From: Clostridiales bacterium UBA735
GTDB lineage: Bacteria > Bacillota > Clostridia > Oscillospirales > Oscillospiraceae
Length of the DNA stretch: 6,805 nucleotides
Assembly: GCA_002298695.1 (NCBI GenBank)
Contig: DBLB01000048.1
Coordinates: 1 to 6,805, forward strand
Direction: 5' to 3'
Shown here piece by piece: positions 1 to 6,095 of this stretch. Every line of letters starts with the position of its first letter. Positions within the stretch are counted from its first letter, which is position 1. A program made the position numbers and the translations under genes. The notes below the pieces were generated by a model. The model saw nothing but the letters and a program-made list of their open reading frames with translations. It had not been told where the DNA came from and did no database searches.

Positions 1-1506
1 GCATCAAGCTGGCCCATGAGACGAACGTCAAGGTCGTGGAATTCATCAACACCATCGTCGCCGCCATCGGCAAGCCGAAGTTCACGTTTGAAAAGGCTGC
101 CGTCAACCATGAGATGCTCGACGATCTGTGCGAGTACGGTCTGGATAAGATCGCCTACGCGCTCGACACCGACGACAAGAACGTCCGGGAAGAGCGCCTG
201 ACCGCCGCCGTCGTCGACTTCAAGGAGAAGTTCGGCGAGAAGTACGGCGAGGATTTCGACGTGCAGATCGACGTGTGCCTGTACAAGATGCAGAAGAAGG
301 TCGTCAAGAAGTGGCTGCTCGCGGGCAAGCGCGTCGATGGCCGCGGTCCCGACGACATCCGTCCGCTGGATGCCGAGGTCGGCGTGCTGCCGCGTGTCCA
401 TGGCTCTGGCCTGTTCACCCGCGGTCAGACGCAGGTGCTCTCCGTCTGCACGCTGAACACGCTCTCCGCCTGCCAGAAGCTCGATACCATCTACGATGAG
501 ACCGAGAAGCGCTATATCCACCACTACAACATGCCGCAGTGGTCCACGGGCGAGGCGCGGGCGGCCCGCTCCACCTCCCGCCGCGAGATCGGCCACGGCT
601 CGCTGGCTGAAAAGGCTCTCGTGCCGGTGCTGCCCTCCGTCGAGGAGTTCCCGTACTGCATCCGCGTCGTGTCCGAGGTCCTGTCCTCCAACGGCTCGAC
701 GTCGCAGGCTTCCATCTGCGGCTCCACGCTGGCCCTGATGGACGCGGGCGTGCCCATCAAGCGGCCGGTCGCCGGCATCTCCTGCGGCCTGATCTCCGAC
801 AAGGAGACCGGCGAATGGAGAACGTTCACCGACATCCAGGGCGTGGAGGACTTCCACGGCGAGATGGACTTCAAGGTCGCCGGTACGACCGAAGGCGTCA
901 CCGCCATCCAGATGGACCTGAAAAACGACGGCCTGACGATGGAGATCATCGCAGACGCACTCGAGCGCTGCCGCAAGGCCCGTCTTGAGATCCTCAATGA
1001 GGTCATGATCCCCTGCATCGCCGCGCCGCGCGACGGAGGTTTCCGAGTTCGCACCGAAGATGCTCTCCATGAAGATCGATGTAGACAAGATCCGCGAGGT
1101 CATTGGCAAGGGCGGCGCCACCATCCAGAAGATCGTGGCCGAGTCCGGCGCACAGGTCGACATCGACGACGACGGCACCATCCACATCGCCTCCCCCAAC
1201 GCCGCTTCCTGCGAGGCTGCCAAGAAAATGATCGACGACATCTGCTTCGTCCCCGAGGTCGGCAAGCTGTACTACGGCAAGGTCGTCCGCATTCTGCCGA
1301 TCGGCGCGTTTGTCGAGCTTGCTCCGGGCAAGGACGGCATGATCCACATCTCCAAGCTGGAAAACCGCCGCGTAGAGAAGGTCGAGGATGTGCTGAACAT
1401 CGGCGACATGACCTGGGTCAAGGTCACAGAGATCGACGAGAAGGGCCGCGTCAACCTCAGCCGCAAGGACGCGCTGAAGGAACTGGCGAACGCCGACAAA
1501 AAGTAA
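1..1506 (+). CDS. pnp: Polyribonucleotide nucleotidyltransferase (PNPase), 5'-truncated by the window and interrupted by a +1 frameshift
   Basis: PNPase degrades RNA 3' to 5' by phosphorolysis, releasing nucleoside diphosphates; it works in the cytoplasm as a trimer. The window holds the last ~500 codons of a family usually ~700-750 residues long; the first RNase PH-like core lies upstream. Visible in order: the alpha-helical linker domain (from base 3, third frame), the second RNase PH-like core beginning at [11 protein letters not shown] (336), [10 protein letters not shown] (684-713; the serines match the E. coli phosphate-binding pair), and [11 protein letters not shown] with catalytic Asp at 849 and 867 and Lys at 873. 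After the frame change come a KH domain with its GKGG loop (1105-1116) and an S1 domain (about 1261-1480, [15 protein letters not shown]), ending NADKK-TAA. Both parts match PNPase without any gap, so one extra base, not decay, separates them. Without correction, the upstream frame runs on to a stop at 1572-1574. Family identity is very secure; whether the gene is intact is not. Confidence 0.96.
1029..1038 (+). other. Frameshift site in pnp (one extra base)
   Basis: The upstream frame reads ...[11 protein letters not shown] up to the cgc codon at 1029-1031. The downstream frame reads [19 protein letters not shown] from 1036. Removing a single base restores a typical PNPase linker: deleting the A at 1033 gives APR-AEVSEF, and deleting the G at 1032 gives APR-TEVSEF. 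The site lies in a run of alternating C and G (1021-1032), where both polymerase slippage and sequencing or assembly errors are plausible. I see no slippery heptamer or stop codon at the junction that would suggest programmed frameshifting. A GGAGG at 1035-1039 is part of the Glu-Val codons and sits 20 bases before the next ATG (1060), too far to be a good internal ribosome binding site. Confidence 0.85.
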
Positions 1507-1517
1507 CTGAAATGCTG

Positions 1518-1553
1518 AACCGCCTCTCTCCGGTTGGAGCGAGGCGGTTTTTT
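1518..1553 (+). terminator. Rho-independent terminator of pnp
   Basis: Bases 1518-1526 (AACCGCCTC) pair perfectly with 1541-1549. The helix continues, after one T/C mismatch, with CTCC (1528-1531) against GGAG (1536-1539), and closes on a GGTT loop. A run of six T (1548-1553) follows. It begins 11 bases after the pnp stop and points in the same direction, so pnp is the last gene of its transcript. Confidence 0.93.
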
Positions 1554-1578
1554 CTGCCGCAACATTCCGTTTGAACGC

Positions 1579-1615
1579 AAAACAGGCCCCGGTGTGCCAA
1601 CGCACACCGGGGCCT
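1579..1615 (-). terminator. Rho-independent terminator of clpB
   Basis: Bases 1584-1597 and 1602-1615 form a perfect 14-bp GC-rich stem (AGGCCCCGGTGTGC and its complement) with a CAAC loop. On the minus strand it is followed by GTTTTGCGTT, a short U-rich tail; on the plus strand no T run follows. It lies 15 bases beyond the clpB stop codon, which fits termination of clpB against the convergent pnp. Confidence 0.88.
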
Positions 1616-1630
1616 ATTGGATCGGGCCGG

Positions 1631-4225
1631 TTAACGGATCACGAGCTCACCGTGCTCCACGCCGCACGTCAGCGGCTGGCCGGGGATGACGTCGCCGCGC
1701 AGAATGCGCTTGGCGAGGAGCGTCTCGACCGTGTGCTGTACGTAGCGGCGCAGCGGACGCGCGCCGAACTGCGGATCGTAGGCCGCGTCGATGATGAACT
1801 GCTTGGCCTCGGGTGTCAGCTCGCAATGGAGCTGCTTGTCCTCGAGCCGCTTGTTCAGCGCGGCGATCTGCAGATCAATGATGCCTGTGATGTTCTCCTT
1901 CGTCAGCGGCTTATAGAAGACGATCTCGTCGAGGCGGTTCAGAAACTCGGGACGGAAGGAACGGCGCAGCTGCGCGCGGACTTCCTCTTTGGCTTCCTCG
2001 CTGATCTCGCCATGTTCATCAATGCCGTCGAGCAGCGCCTGCGAACCGAGGTTCGAGGTCAAAATCAAAATCGTGTTCTTGAAGTCGACCGTGCGGCCCT
2101 GCGAATCGGTGATGCGGCCGTCGTCGAGCACCTGCAGGAGGATATTGAACACGTCCGGGTGCGCCTTTTCGATCTCGTCAAACAGGACGACGCTGTACGG
2201 ACGGCGGCGGACGGCCTCGGTCAGCTGGCCGCCTTCTTCATAGCCGACATATCCGGGAGGCGCGCCGATCAGGCGCGAGACGGAGAATTTCTCCATGTAT
2301 TCGGACATATCGATGCGAATGAGGTTCTTCTCGTCGTCAAAGAGCGTTTCGGCCAGCGTCTTGGCCAGCTCGGTCTTGCCGACGCCCGTCGGGCCGAGGA
2401 AGAGGAACGAGCCGATCGGGCGGTTCGGGTCCTGGATACCGGCGCGGCTTCTTTGAATCGCTTCGGAGACGACGCGGACGGCCTCGTCCTGCCCGATGAC
2501 ACGCTTGTGGAGCGTCTCCTCGAGGTGGAGCAGCTTCTCGCGCTCGCCTTCCATCAGGCGGGAGACGGGGATGCCGGTCCAGCGCTCGATGATCTTGGCG
2601 ATCTCTTCCTCCGTGACCTTGTCCCGCAGCAGGCTGGAATCCTTGGCCTGCGCAGCGATCTGCTCTTCTGCTTCAAGCTGCTTCTTGACCTCGGGCAGGT
2701 CGCGGTATTTGAGCGTGCCGGCCTTTTCGTATTCGCCGCTCTGCTCGGCGGCTTCGATCTCGCGGCCGAGCTGCTCGATCTTCTCACGCAGCTGCTGCAC
2801 GCGGCCGATGGCATTCTTTTCATTTTCCCACTTTGCCTTCATCGCGTTGAACGTCTCGCGGTTTTCGGCCAGCTCCTTCTGGAGCTCGGCGAGCCGGGCC
2901 TTGCTCAGCTCGTCGTCCTCGTTCTTGAGGGCAGCCTCCTCGATCTGCATCTGGATGATCTTGCGGTTGATGACATCCAGCTCGGTCGGCATGGAGTCCA
3001 TCTCCGTGCGGATCATGGCACACGCCTCGTCGATGAGGTCGATGGCCTTGTCCGGCAGGAAACGGTCGGTGATATAGCGGTTGGAGAGCGTCGCGGCGGC
3101 GATGATGGCCGGGTCGGTGATCTTGACGCCGTGGAACACCTCGTAACGGGACTCCAGACCACGGAGAATGGCAATGGTATCCTCGACGGACGGCTCCTGC
3201 ACCAGAACGGTCTGGAAGCGGCGCTCGAGGGCGGGGTCCTTTTCAATATACTGGCGGTATTCATCGAGCGTGGTCGCGCCGATGCAGTGCAGCTCGCCGC
3301 GCGCCAGCATCGGCTTGAGCAGGTTGCCCGCGTCCATCGAGCCTTCGGTCTTGCCCGCGCCGACGATGGTGTGCAGTTCATCGATAAACAGGATGATCTT
3401 GCCCTCGGACTTCTTGACCTCGGCGAGGACGGCCTTCAGCCGCTCTTCAAATTCGCCGCGGTACTTCGCGCCCGCGATCAGCGCGCCCATATCGAGCGAG
3501 AAGATCGTCTTGTCCTGTAATGCCTTCGGGACTTCATTGGCCACGATGCGCTGGGCCAGCCCCTCGACGATGGCCGTCTTGCCGACGCCCGGTTCGCCGA
3601 TGAGGACAGGATTGTTCTTCGTTTTGCGGGACAGGATGCGAATGACGTTCCGGATCTCGTCATCGCGGCCGATGACCGGGTCCATCTTCTGCTCTCTCGC
3701 ACGCTTGACAAGGTCGGTGCCGTATTTTTCAAGGGCCTCGTAGGTGTCCTCCGGCGTGTCATTCGTCACGCGCTGATTGCCGCGGATGGTCTGCAGCGTC
3801 TGCAATACATCCTCTTTTTTAATATTGTAGGTGCGGAACAGGTCTTTCAGCGTGTTGTCCGCGCAGTCGATCAGGGCGAGCAGCAGATGCTCGACCGAGA
3901 CAAAGTCATCCTTCATGCTCTTAGCCAGCGCTTCGGATTTTGTCAGCGCTTCATCGACCTGACGCGAAACATAGACCTTATCCGCTTCCCGGCCGGAACC
4001 GGTCACACGCGGGAGCTTATTGACCTCCGCCGTGACGGCGGCGTCGAGGCTCTCAACGGAAATGCCCATCTTTTTCAGCAGCTGCGGCACGAGGCCGCCG
4101 TCCTGCTGCAAAAGTGCGGAGAGCAGATGTACCTGTTCGATCTGCTGATTCTGATTCTGAATGGTCAGCTGCTGAGCCGCCTGAATGGCCTGCAGCGATT
4201 TCTGCGTATAGTTCTGTGCGTTCAT
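1631..4225 (-). CDS. clpB: ATP-dependent protein disaggregase ClpB
   Basis: ClpB is a hexameric cytoplasmic AAA+ unfoldase that works with DnaK/DnaJ/GrpE to pull polypeptides out of heat-shock aggregates. The 864-residue length matches the family (E. coli 857). From the ATG: N-terminal Clp repeat domain (about 1-147); first AAA+ module with Walker A GEPGVGKT (210-217), pore loop AKYRGEF, Walker B ILFIDE (278-283) and the Arg pair in ERRF (335-336); a full-length coiled-coil middle domain (about 407-520), which separates ClpB from the shorter ClpC or ClpE; second AAA+ module with Walker A GPTGVGKT (611-618), pore loop GYVGYEEGG, Walker B VVLFDE (679-684) and sensor-2 GARPLRR (821-827). No ClpP-binding tripeptide loop is evident, as expected. 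I chose ATG at 4225 because GAGGAG lies 9 bases upstream; the in-frame TTG at 4234 directly abuts that ribosome binding site. It is transcribed alone, with its own promoter and terminator. Confidence 0.98.
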   Translation of the reverse strand: MNAQNYTQKSLQAIQAAQQLTIQNQNQQIEQVHLLSALLQQDGGLVPQLLKKMGISVESLDAAVTAEVNKLPRVTGSGREADKVYVSRQVDEALTKSEALAKSMKDDFVSVEHLLLALIDCADNTLKDLFRTYNIKKEDVLQTLQTIRGNQRVTNDTPEDTYEALEKYGTDLVKRAREQKMDPVIGRDDEIRNVIRILSRKTKNNPVLIGEPGVGKTAIVEGLAQRIVANEVPKALQDKTIFSLDMGALIAGAKYRGEFEERLKAVLAEVKKSEGKIILFIDELHTIVGAGKTEGSMDAGNLLKPMLARGELHCIGATTLDEYRQYIEKDPALERRFQTVLVQEPSVEDTIAILRGLESRYEVFHGVKITDPAIIAAATLSNRYITDRFLPDKAIDLIDEACAMIRTEMDSMPTELDVINRKIIQMQIEEAALKNEDDELSKARLAELQKELAENRETFNAMKAKWENEKNAIGRVQQLREKIEQLGREIEAAEQSGEYEKAGTLKYRDLPEVKKQLEAEEQIAAQAKDSSLLRDKVTEEEIAKIIERWTGIPVSRLMEGEREKLLHLEETLHKRVIGQDEAVRVVSEAIQRSRAGIQDPNRPIGSFLFLGPTGVGKTELAKTLAETLFDDEKNLIRIDMSEYMEKFSVSRLIGAPPGYVGYEEGGQLTEAVRRRPYSVVLFDEIEKAHPDVFNILLQVLDDGRITDSQGRTVDFKNTILILTSNLGSQALLDGIDEHGEISEEAKEEVRAQLRRSFRPEFLNRLDEIVFYKPLTKENITGIIDLQIAALNKRLEDKQLHCELTPEAKQFIIDAAYDPQFGARPLRRYVQHTVETLLAKRILRGDVIPGQPLTCGVEHGELVIR

Positions 4226-4234
4226 ATTCGTCAA

Positions 4235-4240
4235 CTCCTC
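4235..4240 (-). promoter_or_regulatory. clpB ribosome binding site (decides the start codon)
   Basis: The minus strand reads GAGGAG, then TTGACGAAT, then ATG at 4225. The 9-base spacing suits the ATG. The upstream in-frame TTG begins immediately after the site and cannot be used efficiently, so the protein starts [10 protein letters not shown] and not MTNMNAQ. Confidence 0.88.
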
Positions 4241-4245
4241 AGTGC

Positions 4246-4272
4246 TTAGCGCTCTCTTCCTTCGAGTGCTAA
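4246..4272 (-). promoter_or_regulatory. CIRCE operator (HrcA binding site) of clpB
   Basis: Read on the minus strand, 4272-4264 is TTAGCACTC, followed by a 9-base spacer and GAGCGCTAA (4254-4246). The CIRCE consensus is TTAGCACTC-N9-GAGTGCTAA, so 17 of 18 arm positions match and the spacer is exact; the single difference is T to C in the promoter-distal arm. It starts about 8 bases after the predicted transcription start and ends 5 bases before the ribosome binding site, the usual arrangement for HrcA repression of groE and dnaK. I saw no CtsR-type GGTCAAA heptad repeat. Inference: clpB belongs to the HrcA heat-shock regulon here. Confidence 0.93.
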
Positions 4273-4286
4273 TCCCTTTTGATTAC

Positions 4287-4315
4287 AATATAGACCTGCC
4301 GCGCCGGTTTGTCAA
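4287..4315 (-). promoter_or_regulatory. Sigma-A promoter of clpB
   Basis: On the minus strand, TTGACA (4315-4310) is followed by a 17-base spacer and TATATT (4292-4287). The -35 is a perfect consensus and the -10 differs at one position. The predicted start is an A near 4280, giving a ~55-nt leader that contains the whole CIRCE element. A near-consensus promoter with an overlapping repressor site fits a gene that is strong but normally repressed. Confidence 0.92.
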
Positions 4316-4346
4316 TAGTGCGGAGATGACTTTTTTGTAAATAATT

Positions 4347-4364
4347 TGTAGACATAATGTAGAC
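4347..4364. repeat. TGTAGAC direct repeat, 11-bp period
   Basis: TGTAGAC occurs at 4347-4353 and again at 4358-4364, separated by ATAA, so the copies lie on the same face of the helix. The pair is about 75 bases upstream of both the predicted clpB start (minus strand) and the first putative small RNA start (plus strand). It could be a regulator site for either promoter, or chance in AT-rich DNA. No known regulator is recognised. Confidence 0.3.
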
Positions 4365-4414
4365 GGGTTTCATACATATTTAATATTTGCCCTCTAACTT
4401 TTTTAACAACCCGT

Positions 4415-4423
4415 TGATATGAT
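4415..4423 (+). promoter_or_regulatory. Extended -10 promoter, small RNA unit 1
   Basis: TG-A-TATGAT (4415-4423) matches the TGn extended -10 form, with the hexamer differing from TATAAT at two positions. No recognisable -35 lies at 16-18 bases, where there is only a T-rich run, so the extended element would have to carry the promoter or an activator would be needed. The motif is kept in unit 2. The predicted start is near 4430. Confidence 0.55.
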
Positions 4424-4429
4424 AATGAT

Positions 4430-4522
4430 GCAAGAAGCGAGATACACTTTTTCATTTTCCCCTCATATATTTTGTGAAAGGCTCCGGAAACAAACTGGTC
4501 ATTTGTTTCCGGAGTTCTTTTT
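4430..4522 (+). ncRNA. Putative small RNA, copy 1
   Basis: A transcript of about 90 nt would run from the predicted start near 4430 to the T tract at 4518-4522. Its 5' part, CAAGAAGCGA, and a pyrimidine-rich tract, CACTTTTTCATTTTC followed by CCCTC (4445-4464), are the parts most conserved with copy 2. The middle shows no strong stem, and the 3' end is the terminator hairpin. The C-rich, apparently single-stranded tract resembles the anti-Shine-Dalgarno seeds of Firmicute regulatory RNAs (known biology), but the target and role here are unknown. I do not recognise a named RNA family. An open frame from ATG 4428 has no ribosome binding site and overlaps the predicted promoter and start region. 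Confidence 0.6.
4482..4522 (+). terminator. Intrinsic terminator of small RNA copy 1
   Basis: Bases 4482-4494 (CTCCGGAAACAAA) pair perfectly with 4502-4514 around the loop CTGGTCA (4495-4501). TTCTTTTT follows at 4515-4522. The orientation is plus-strand only, since no T run lies on the other side. Confidence 0.9.
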
Positions 4523-4549
4523 CTGCCCTTTGGGAATATCTGCCCTTTG
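4522..4549 (+). repeat. TCTGCCCTTTG short tandem repeat, 17-bp period
   Basis: TCTGCCCTTTG occurs at 4522-4532 and at 4539-4549, just after terminator 1 and before unit 2. The related TGCCCTCT at 4388 and 4571 heads each unit, so a TGCCCTYT motif appears four times within 191 bases on the same strand. Its role is unknown. Confidence 0.5.
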
Positions 4550-4597
4550 ATTTCATACTTATTTCATAACTGCCCTCTATGTTTTTTAACAACCGCC

Positions 4598-4606
4598 TGA
4601 TAAGAT
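4598..4606 (+). promoter_or_regulatory. Extended -10 promoter, small RNA unit 2
   Basis: TG-A-TAAGAT (4598-4606) is the counterpart of the unit 1 element at an exact 183-base offset, and again no good -35 is visible. The predicted start is near 4613, just before CAAGAAGCGA. Confidence 0.5.
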
Positions 4607-4612
4607 AAGAAT

Positions 4613-4708
4613 GCAAGAAGCGATAAGCACTTTTTCATTTTCTCCTCTCATGTTTTAACCGAGAGCGCCGGACTTGGGTTGGTCACCCGGGTCCGGCGTT
4701 CTCATTTT
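4613..4708 (+). ncRNA. Putative small RNA, copy 2
   Basis: Paralogue of the RNA at 4430-4522. It begins with the same CAAGAAGCGA, carries the same CACTTTTTCATTTTC tract (4628-4642), here followed by TCCTCTC (4643-4649), and ends in a longer GC-richer terminator hairpin. The C-rich end of the tract differs slightly between copies (CCCTC against TCCTCTC), which could give the two RNAs overlapping but distinct pairing partners; that is inference. A 15-codon frame from ATG 4611 ends at TAA 4656, but no ribosome binding site precedes it. Confidence 0.58.
4661..4708 (+). terminator. Intrinsic terminator of small RNA copy 2
   Basis: A 19-bp helix, 4661-4679 with 4685-4703, including three G-T wobbles, closes on the 5-base loop TGGTC (4680-4684). 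It is followed by ATTTTCTC (4704-4711), a modest T tract. It would insulate the downstream aminotransferase promoter from read-through. Confidence 0.85.
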
Positions 4709-4782
4709 CTCTCCGCCCCACGGATTATGCATATCGCACAATCTTCCCGCACATTGCAGATTTTTTATCCAACAAAAATGTA

Positions 4783-4812
4783 TTGTACTTCTGCGCTCCG
4801 GTATGCTATAAT
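4783..4812 (+). promoter_or_regulatory. Sigma-A promoter of the aminotransferase gene
   Basis: TTGTAC (4783-4788), an 18-base spacer and a perfect TATAAT (4807-4812) preceded by TGC, that is, an extended -10. The predicted start is near 4819, giving an ~80-nt leader. The 70 bases between terminator 2 and this promoter hold nothing I can identify. Confidence 0.85.
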
Positions 4813-4820
4813 AAGCAGGA

Positions 4821-4850
4821 TTTTCCGATGCAGTTCATTCCATCGGGAAA
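4821..4850 (+). promoter_or_regulatory. 5' leader hairpin of the aminotransferase mRNA
   Basis: TTTTCCGATG (4821-4830) pairs with CATCGGGAAA (4841-4850) over 10 bp, with one G-T wobble and a 10-base loop. It starts two or three bases after the predicted transcription start, and no T run follows, so it is not a terminator. It may be a 5' stabilising stem or part of leader control. No known riboswitch or T-box motif is recognised. Confidence 0.6.
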
Positions 4851-4872
4851 TATCGCGTATGACTCTGGCATA

Positions 4873-4892
4873 ATACATAATGTATAAGGAGG
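4873..4892 (+). promoter_or_regulatory. Inverted repeat abutting the aminotransferase ribosome binding site
   Basis: ATACAT-A-ATGTAT (4873-4885) is a perfect 6-bp inverted repeat ending directly against AAGGAGG (4886-4892). The ribosome binding site is near-perfect and lies 7 bases before the ATG at 4900, which fixes the start. The short AT-rich repeat could be an operator or simply chance. Confidence 0.6.
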
Positions 4893-4899
4893 TATTCAT

Positions 4900-6090
4900 A
4901 TGAAGTTCTCTGACAAAGTGCTTCGCTGCCAACAGTCACCCATGCGTAAGTTTCACCCCTATGCGGTCGCAGCAGCGGCAGCAGGGAAGAAAATCTATCA
5001 CCTGAATATCGGCCAGCCGGACATTCATACGCCCGATCAGCTGTTCGAAGCCATCCGGAATTTCCATGAATCCGTTCTGGCCTACGCGCCCTCGCCCGGC
5101 ATTCCGTCGCTGATCTCCGCCGTTGAGCGCTATTATACGCGCATCGGCGCAGACCTGAACGACGGAAGCATCCTCATCACCACCGGCGGCAGCGAGGCGC
5201 TCCAGATCGCCTGCAACTGCATTCTGAATGACGGCGATGAGGTCATCATCCCCGAACCGTTCTATCCCAACTACCATACGTTCATCACAACGGCCGGCGG
5301 TGTCATCCGCCCTCTGCACACAAAGCCGGAGGAGGGCTACTTCTTCGCCGACCGCGCCAGGCTGGAAGCCTGCATCACGCCGCGCACAAAGGCCATCATG
5401 ATCACCAACCCCGGCAACCCGACCGGCACCTGCCTCACGCGGGAGCAGATGAAGATGATCCTCGACCTTGCCGTCGAGCATGATCTTTACCTCATTGCCG
5501 ACGAGGTCTACCGCGAATTTGTCTACGAGTCGGACGAGCTGCTGTCATTCCTGCAATTCGGCTACGGTCATGAGAACCTCATTCTCATCGACTCCGTCTC
5601 CAAGCGCTTCTCGGCATGCGGCGCACGCATCGGCTGTCTTATCAGCCGCAACGAGGCGTTTATGGCCCACGCACTGAAATACTGTCAGGCGCGCCTCTCG
5701 GTCGCCACGCTCGATCAGGTCGCCGCCGCCGCGCTCTATTCTGTAGAACCGGAATACTTTGCAAAGGTGCGCGAAGAATACAAACGCCGGCGCGACACTG
5801 TCGTGCGCAAGCTGCACGAGATCCCCGGCGTTGTCTGCGAATGCCCGAAAGGCGCATTTTACCTGATGGCCGCTCTGCCCATCGACGATGCCGAAACATT
5901 CCAGAAATGGCTGCTGGAGGAGTTCGACGACAACGGCGACACGGTGATGTTCGCCCCCGGCGAGCCCTTCTACGGCACACCCGGCAAGGGAAAGAACGAG
6001 ATCCGCATCGCCTATGTGCTCAAGCAGGCGGATCTGGAGCGCGCCATGGATCTGCTGGCCAAGGGCATCGCCGCCTACAACGCCCGCTGA
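4900..6090 (+). CDS. PLP-dependent aminotransferase, class I/II (aspartate aminotransferase family)
   Basis: A cytosolic fold-type I enzyme that moves an amino group between an amino acid and a 2-oxo acid through pyridoxal phosphate; the 396-residue length is normal. Visible: NIGQPDI (36-42) in the substrate-binding N-terminal segment; TTGGSEALQ (94-102), the phosphate-binding turn; NPGNPTG (170-176), whose Asn contacts the cofactor; DEVYREF (201-207), whose Asp binds the pyridine nitrogen and whose Tyr binds the ring oxygen; SVSKRFSACGARIG (232-245) with the Schiff-base Lys235 and a phosphate-binding Arg; and NEIRIAYV with Arg369, expected to hold the substrate carboxylate. All key residues are present, so it should be active. 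The sequence does not settle the amino donor: aspartate, alanine or aromatic and branched substrates are all possible in this family. It is monocistronic, with its own promoter, leader hairpin, strong ribosome binding site and terminator. Confidence 0.95.
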   Translation: MKFSDKVLRCQQSPMRKFHPYAVAAAAAGKKIYHLNIGQPDIHTPDQLFEAIRNFHESVLAYAPSPGIPSLISAVERYYTRIGADLNDGSILITTGGSEALQIACNCILNDGDEVIIPEPFYPNYHTFITTAGGVIRPLHTKPEEGYFFADRARLEACITPRTKAIMITNPGNPTGTCLTREQMKMILDLAVEHDLYLIADEVYREFVYESDELLSFLQFGYGHENLILIDSVSKRFSACGARIGCLISRNEAFMAHALKYCQARLSVATLDQVAAAALYSVEPEYFAKVREEYKRRRDTVVRKLHEIPGVVCECPKGAFYLMAALPIDDAETFQKWLLEEFDDNGDTVMFAPGEPFYGTPGKGKNEIRIAYVLKQADLERAMDLLAKGIAAYNAR

Positions 6091-6095
6091 ATACA

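Larger units (their letters stand above)
4368..4711 (+). repeat. Two diverged tandem copies of a 183-bp promoter-transcript-terminator unit
   Basis: Unit 1 starts at 4368 and unit 2 at 4551. Over the first 98 bases the copies align without gaps at a constant 183-base offset, and I count 81 identities by hand. The best conserved blocks are TGCCCTCT (4388 and 4571), TTTTTTAACAACC (4399 and 4582), TGATA-N-GATAA (4415 and 4598), ATGCAAGAAGCGA (4428 and 4611) and CACTTTTTCATTTTC (4445 and 4628). Beyond that, primary sequence diverges but each unit ends in an intrinsic terminator at an offset of 184. No protein gene fits this stretch. The simplest reading is a duplicated small RNA gene. Confidence 0.9.

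Noticed and set aside
1035..1062. Internal start for a separate KH-S1 protein (GGAGG at 1035, ATG at 1060)
   Set aside because: The 20-base gap is too long for efficient initiation, and GGAGG is explained by conserved Glu-Val codons of PNPase. A frameshift in one gene is simpler.
1003..1605. 200-codon open frame on the minus strand opposite the 3' end of pnp
   Set aside because: It is a shadow of pnp that also runs through both terminators. It shows no recognisable domain and no ribosome binding site.
1571..3520. 649-codon open frame on the plus strand opposite clpB
   Set aside because: It is the antisense shadow of a GC-rich gene. It has no ribosome binding site, its composition mirrors clpB codons, and it starts inside the pnp/clpB terminator region; clpB on the minus strand is unambiguous.
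4428..4658. Short open frames beginning MQEA..TFSFSP in both tandem units (ATG 4428 and 4611)
   Set aside because: The frames share MQEAxxTFSFSP only because the DNA is duplicated. There is no Shine-Dalgarno sequence, the ATG coincides with the predicted transcription start, one frame is 15 codons long and the other runs through its terminator. An RNA gene explains the conservation better, though a leaderless peptide cannot be fully excluded.
4679..4873. 64-codon open frame on the plus strand upstream of the aminotransferase
   Set aside because: It starts with GTG inside the terminator 2 stem, spans the aminotransferase promoter and has no ribosome binding site.
4430..4899. Riboswitch or T-box attenuator controlling the aminotransferase
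   Set aside because: The aminotransferase has its own strong promoter downstream of both terminators, and I see no T-box AGGGTGGNACCGCG motif or known aptamer core in the region.
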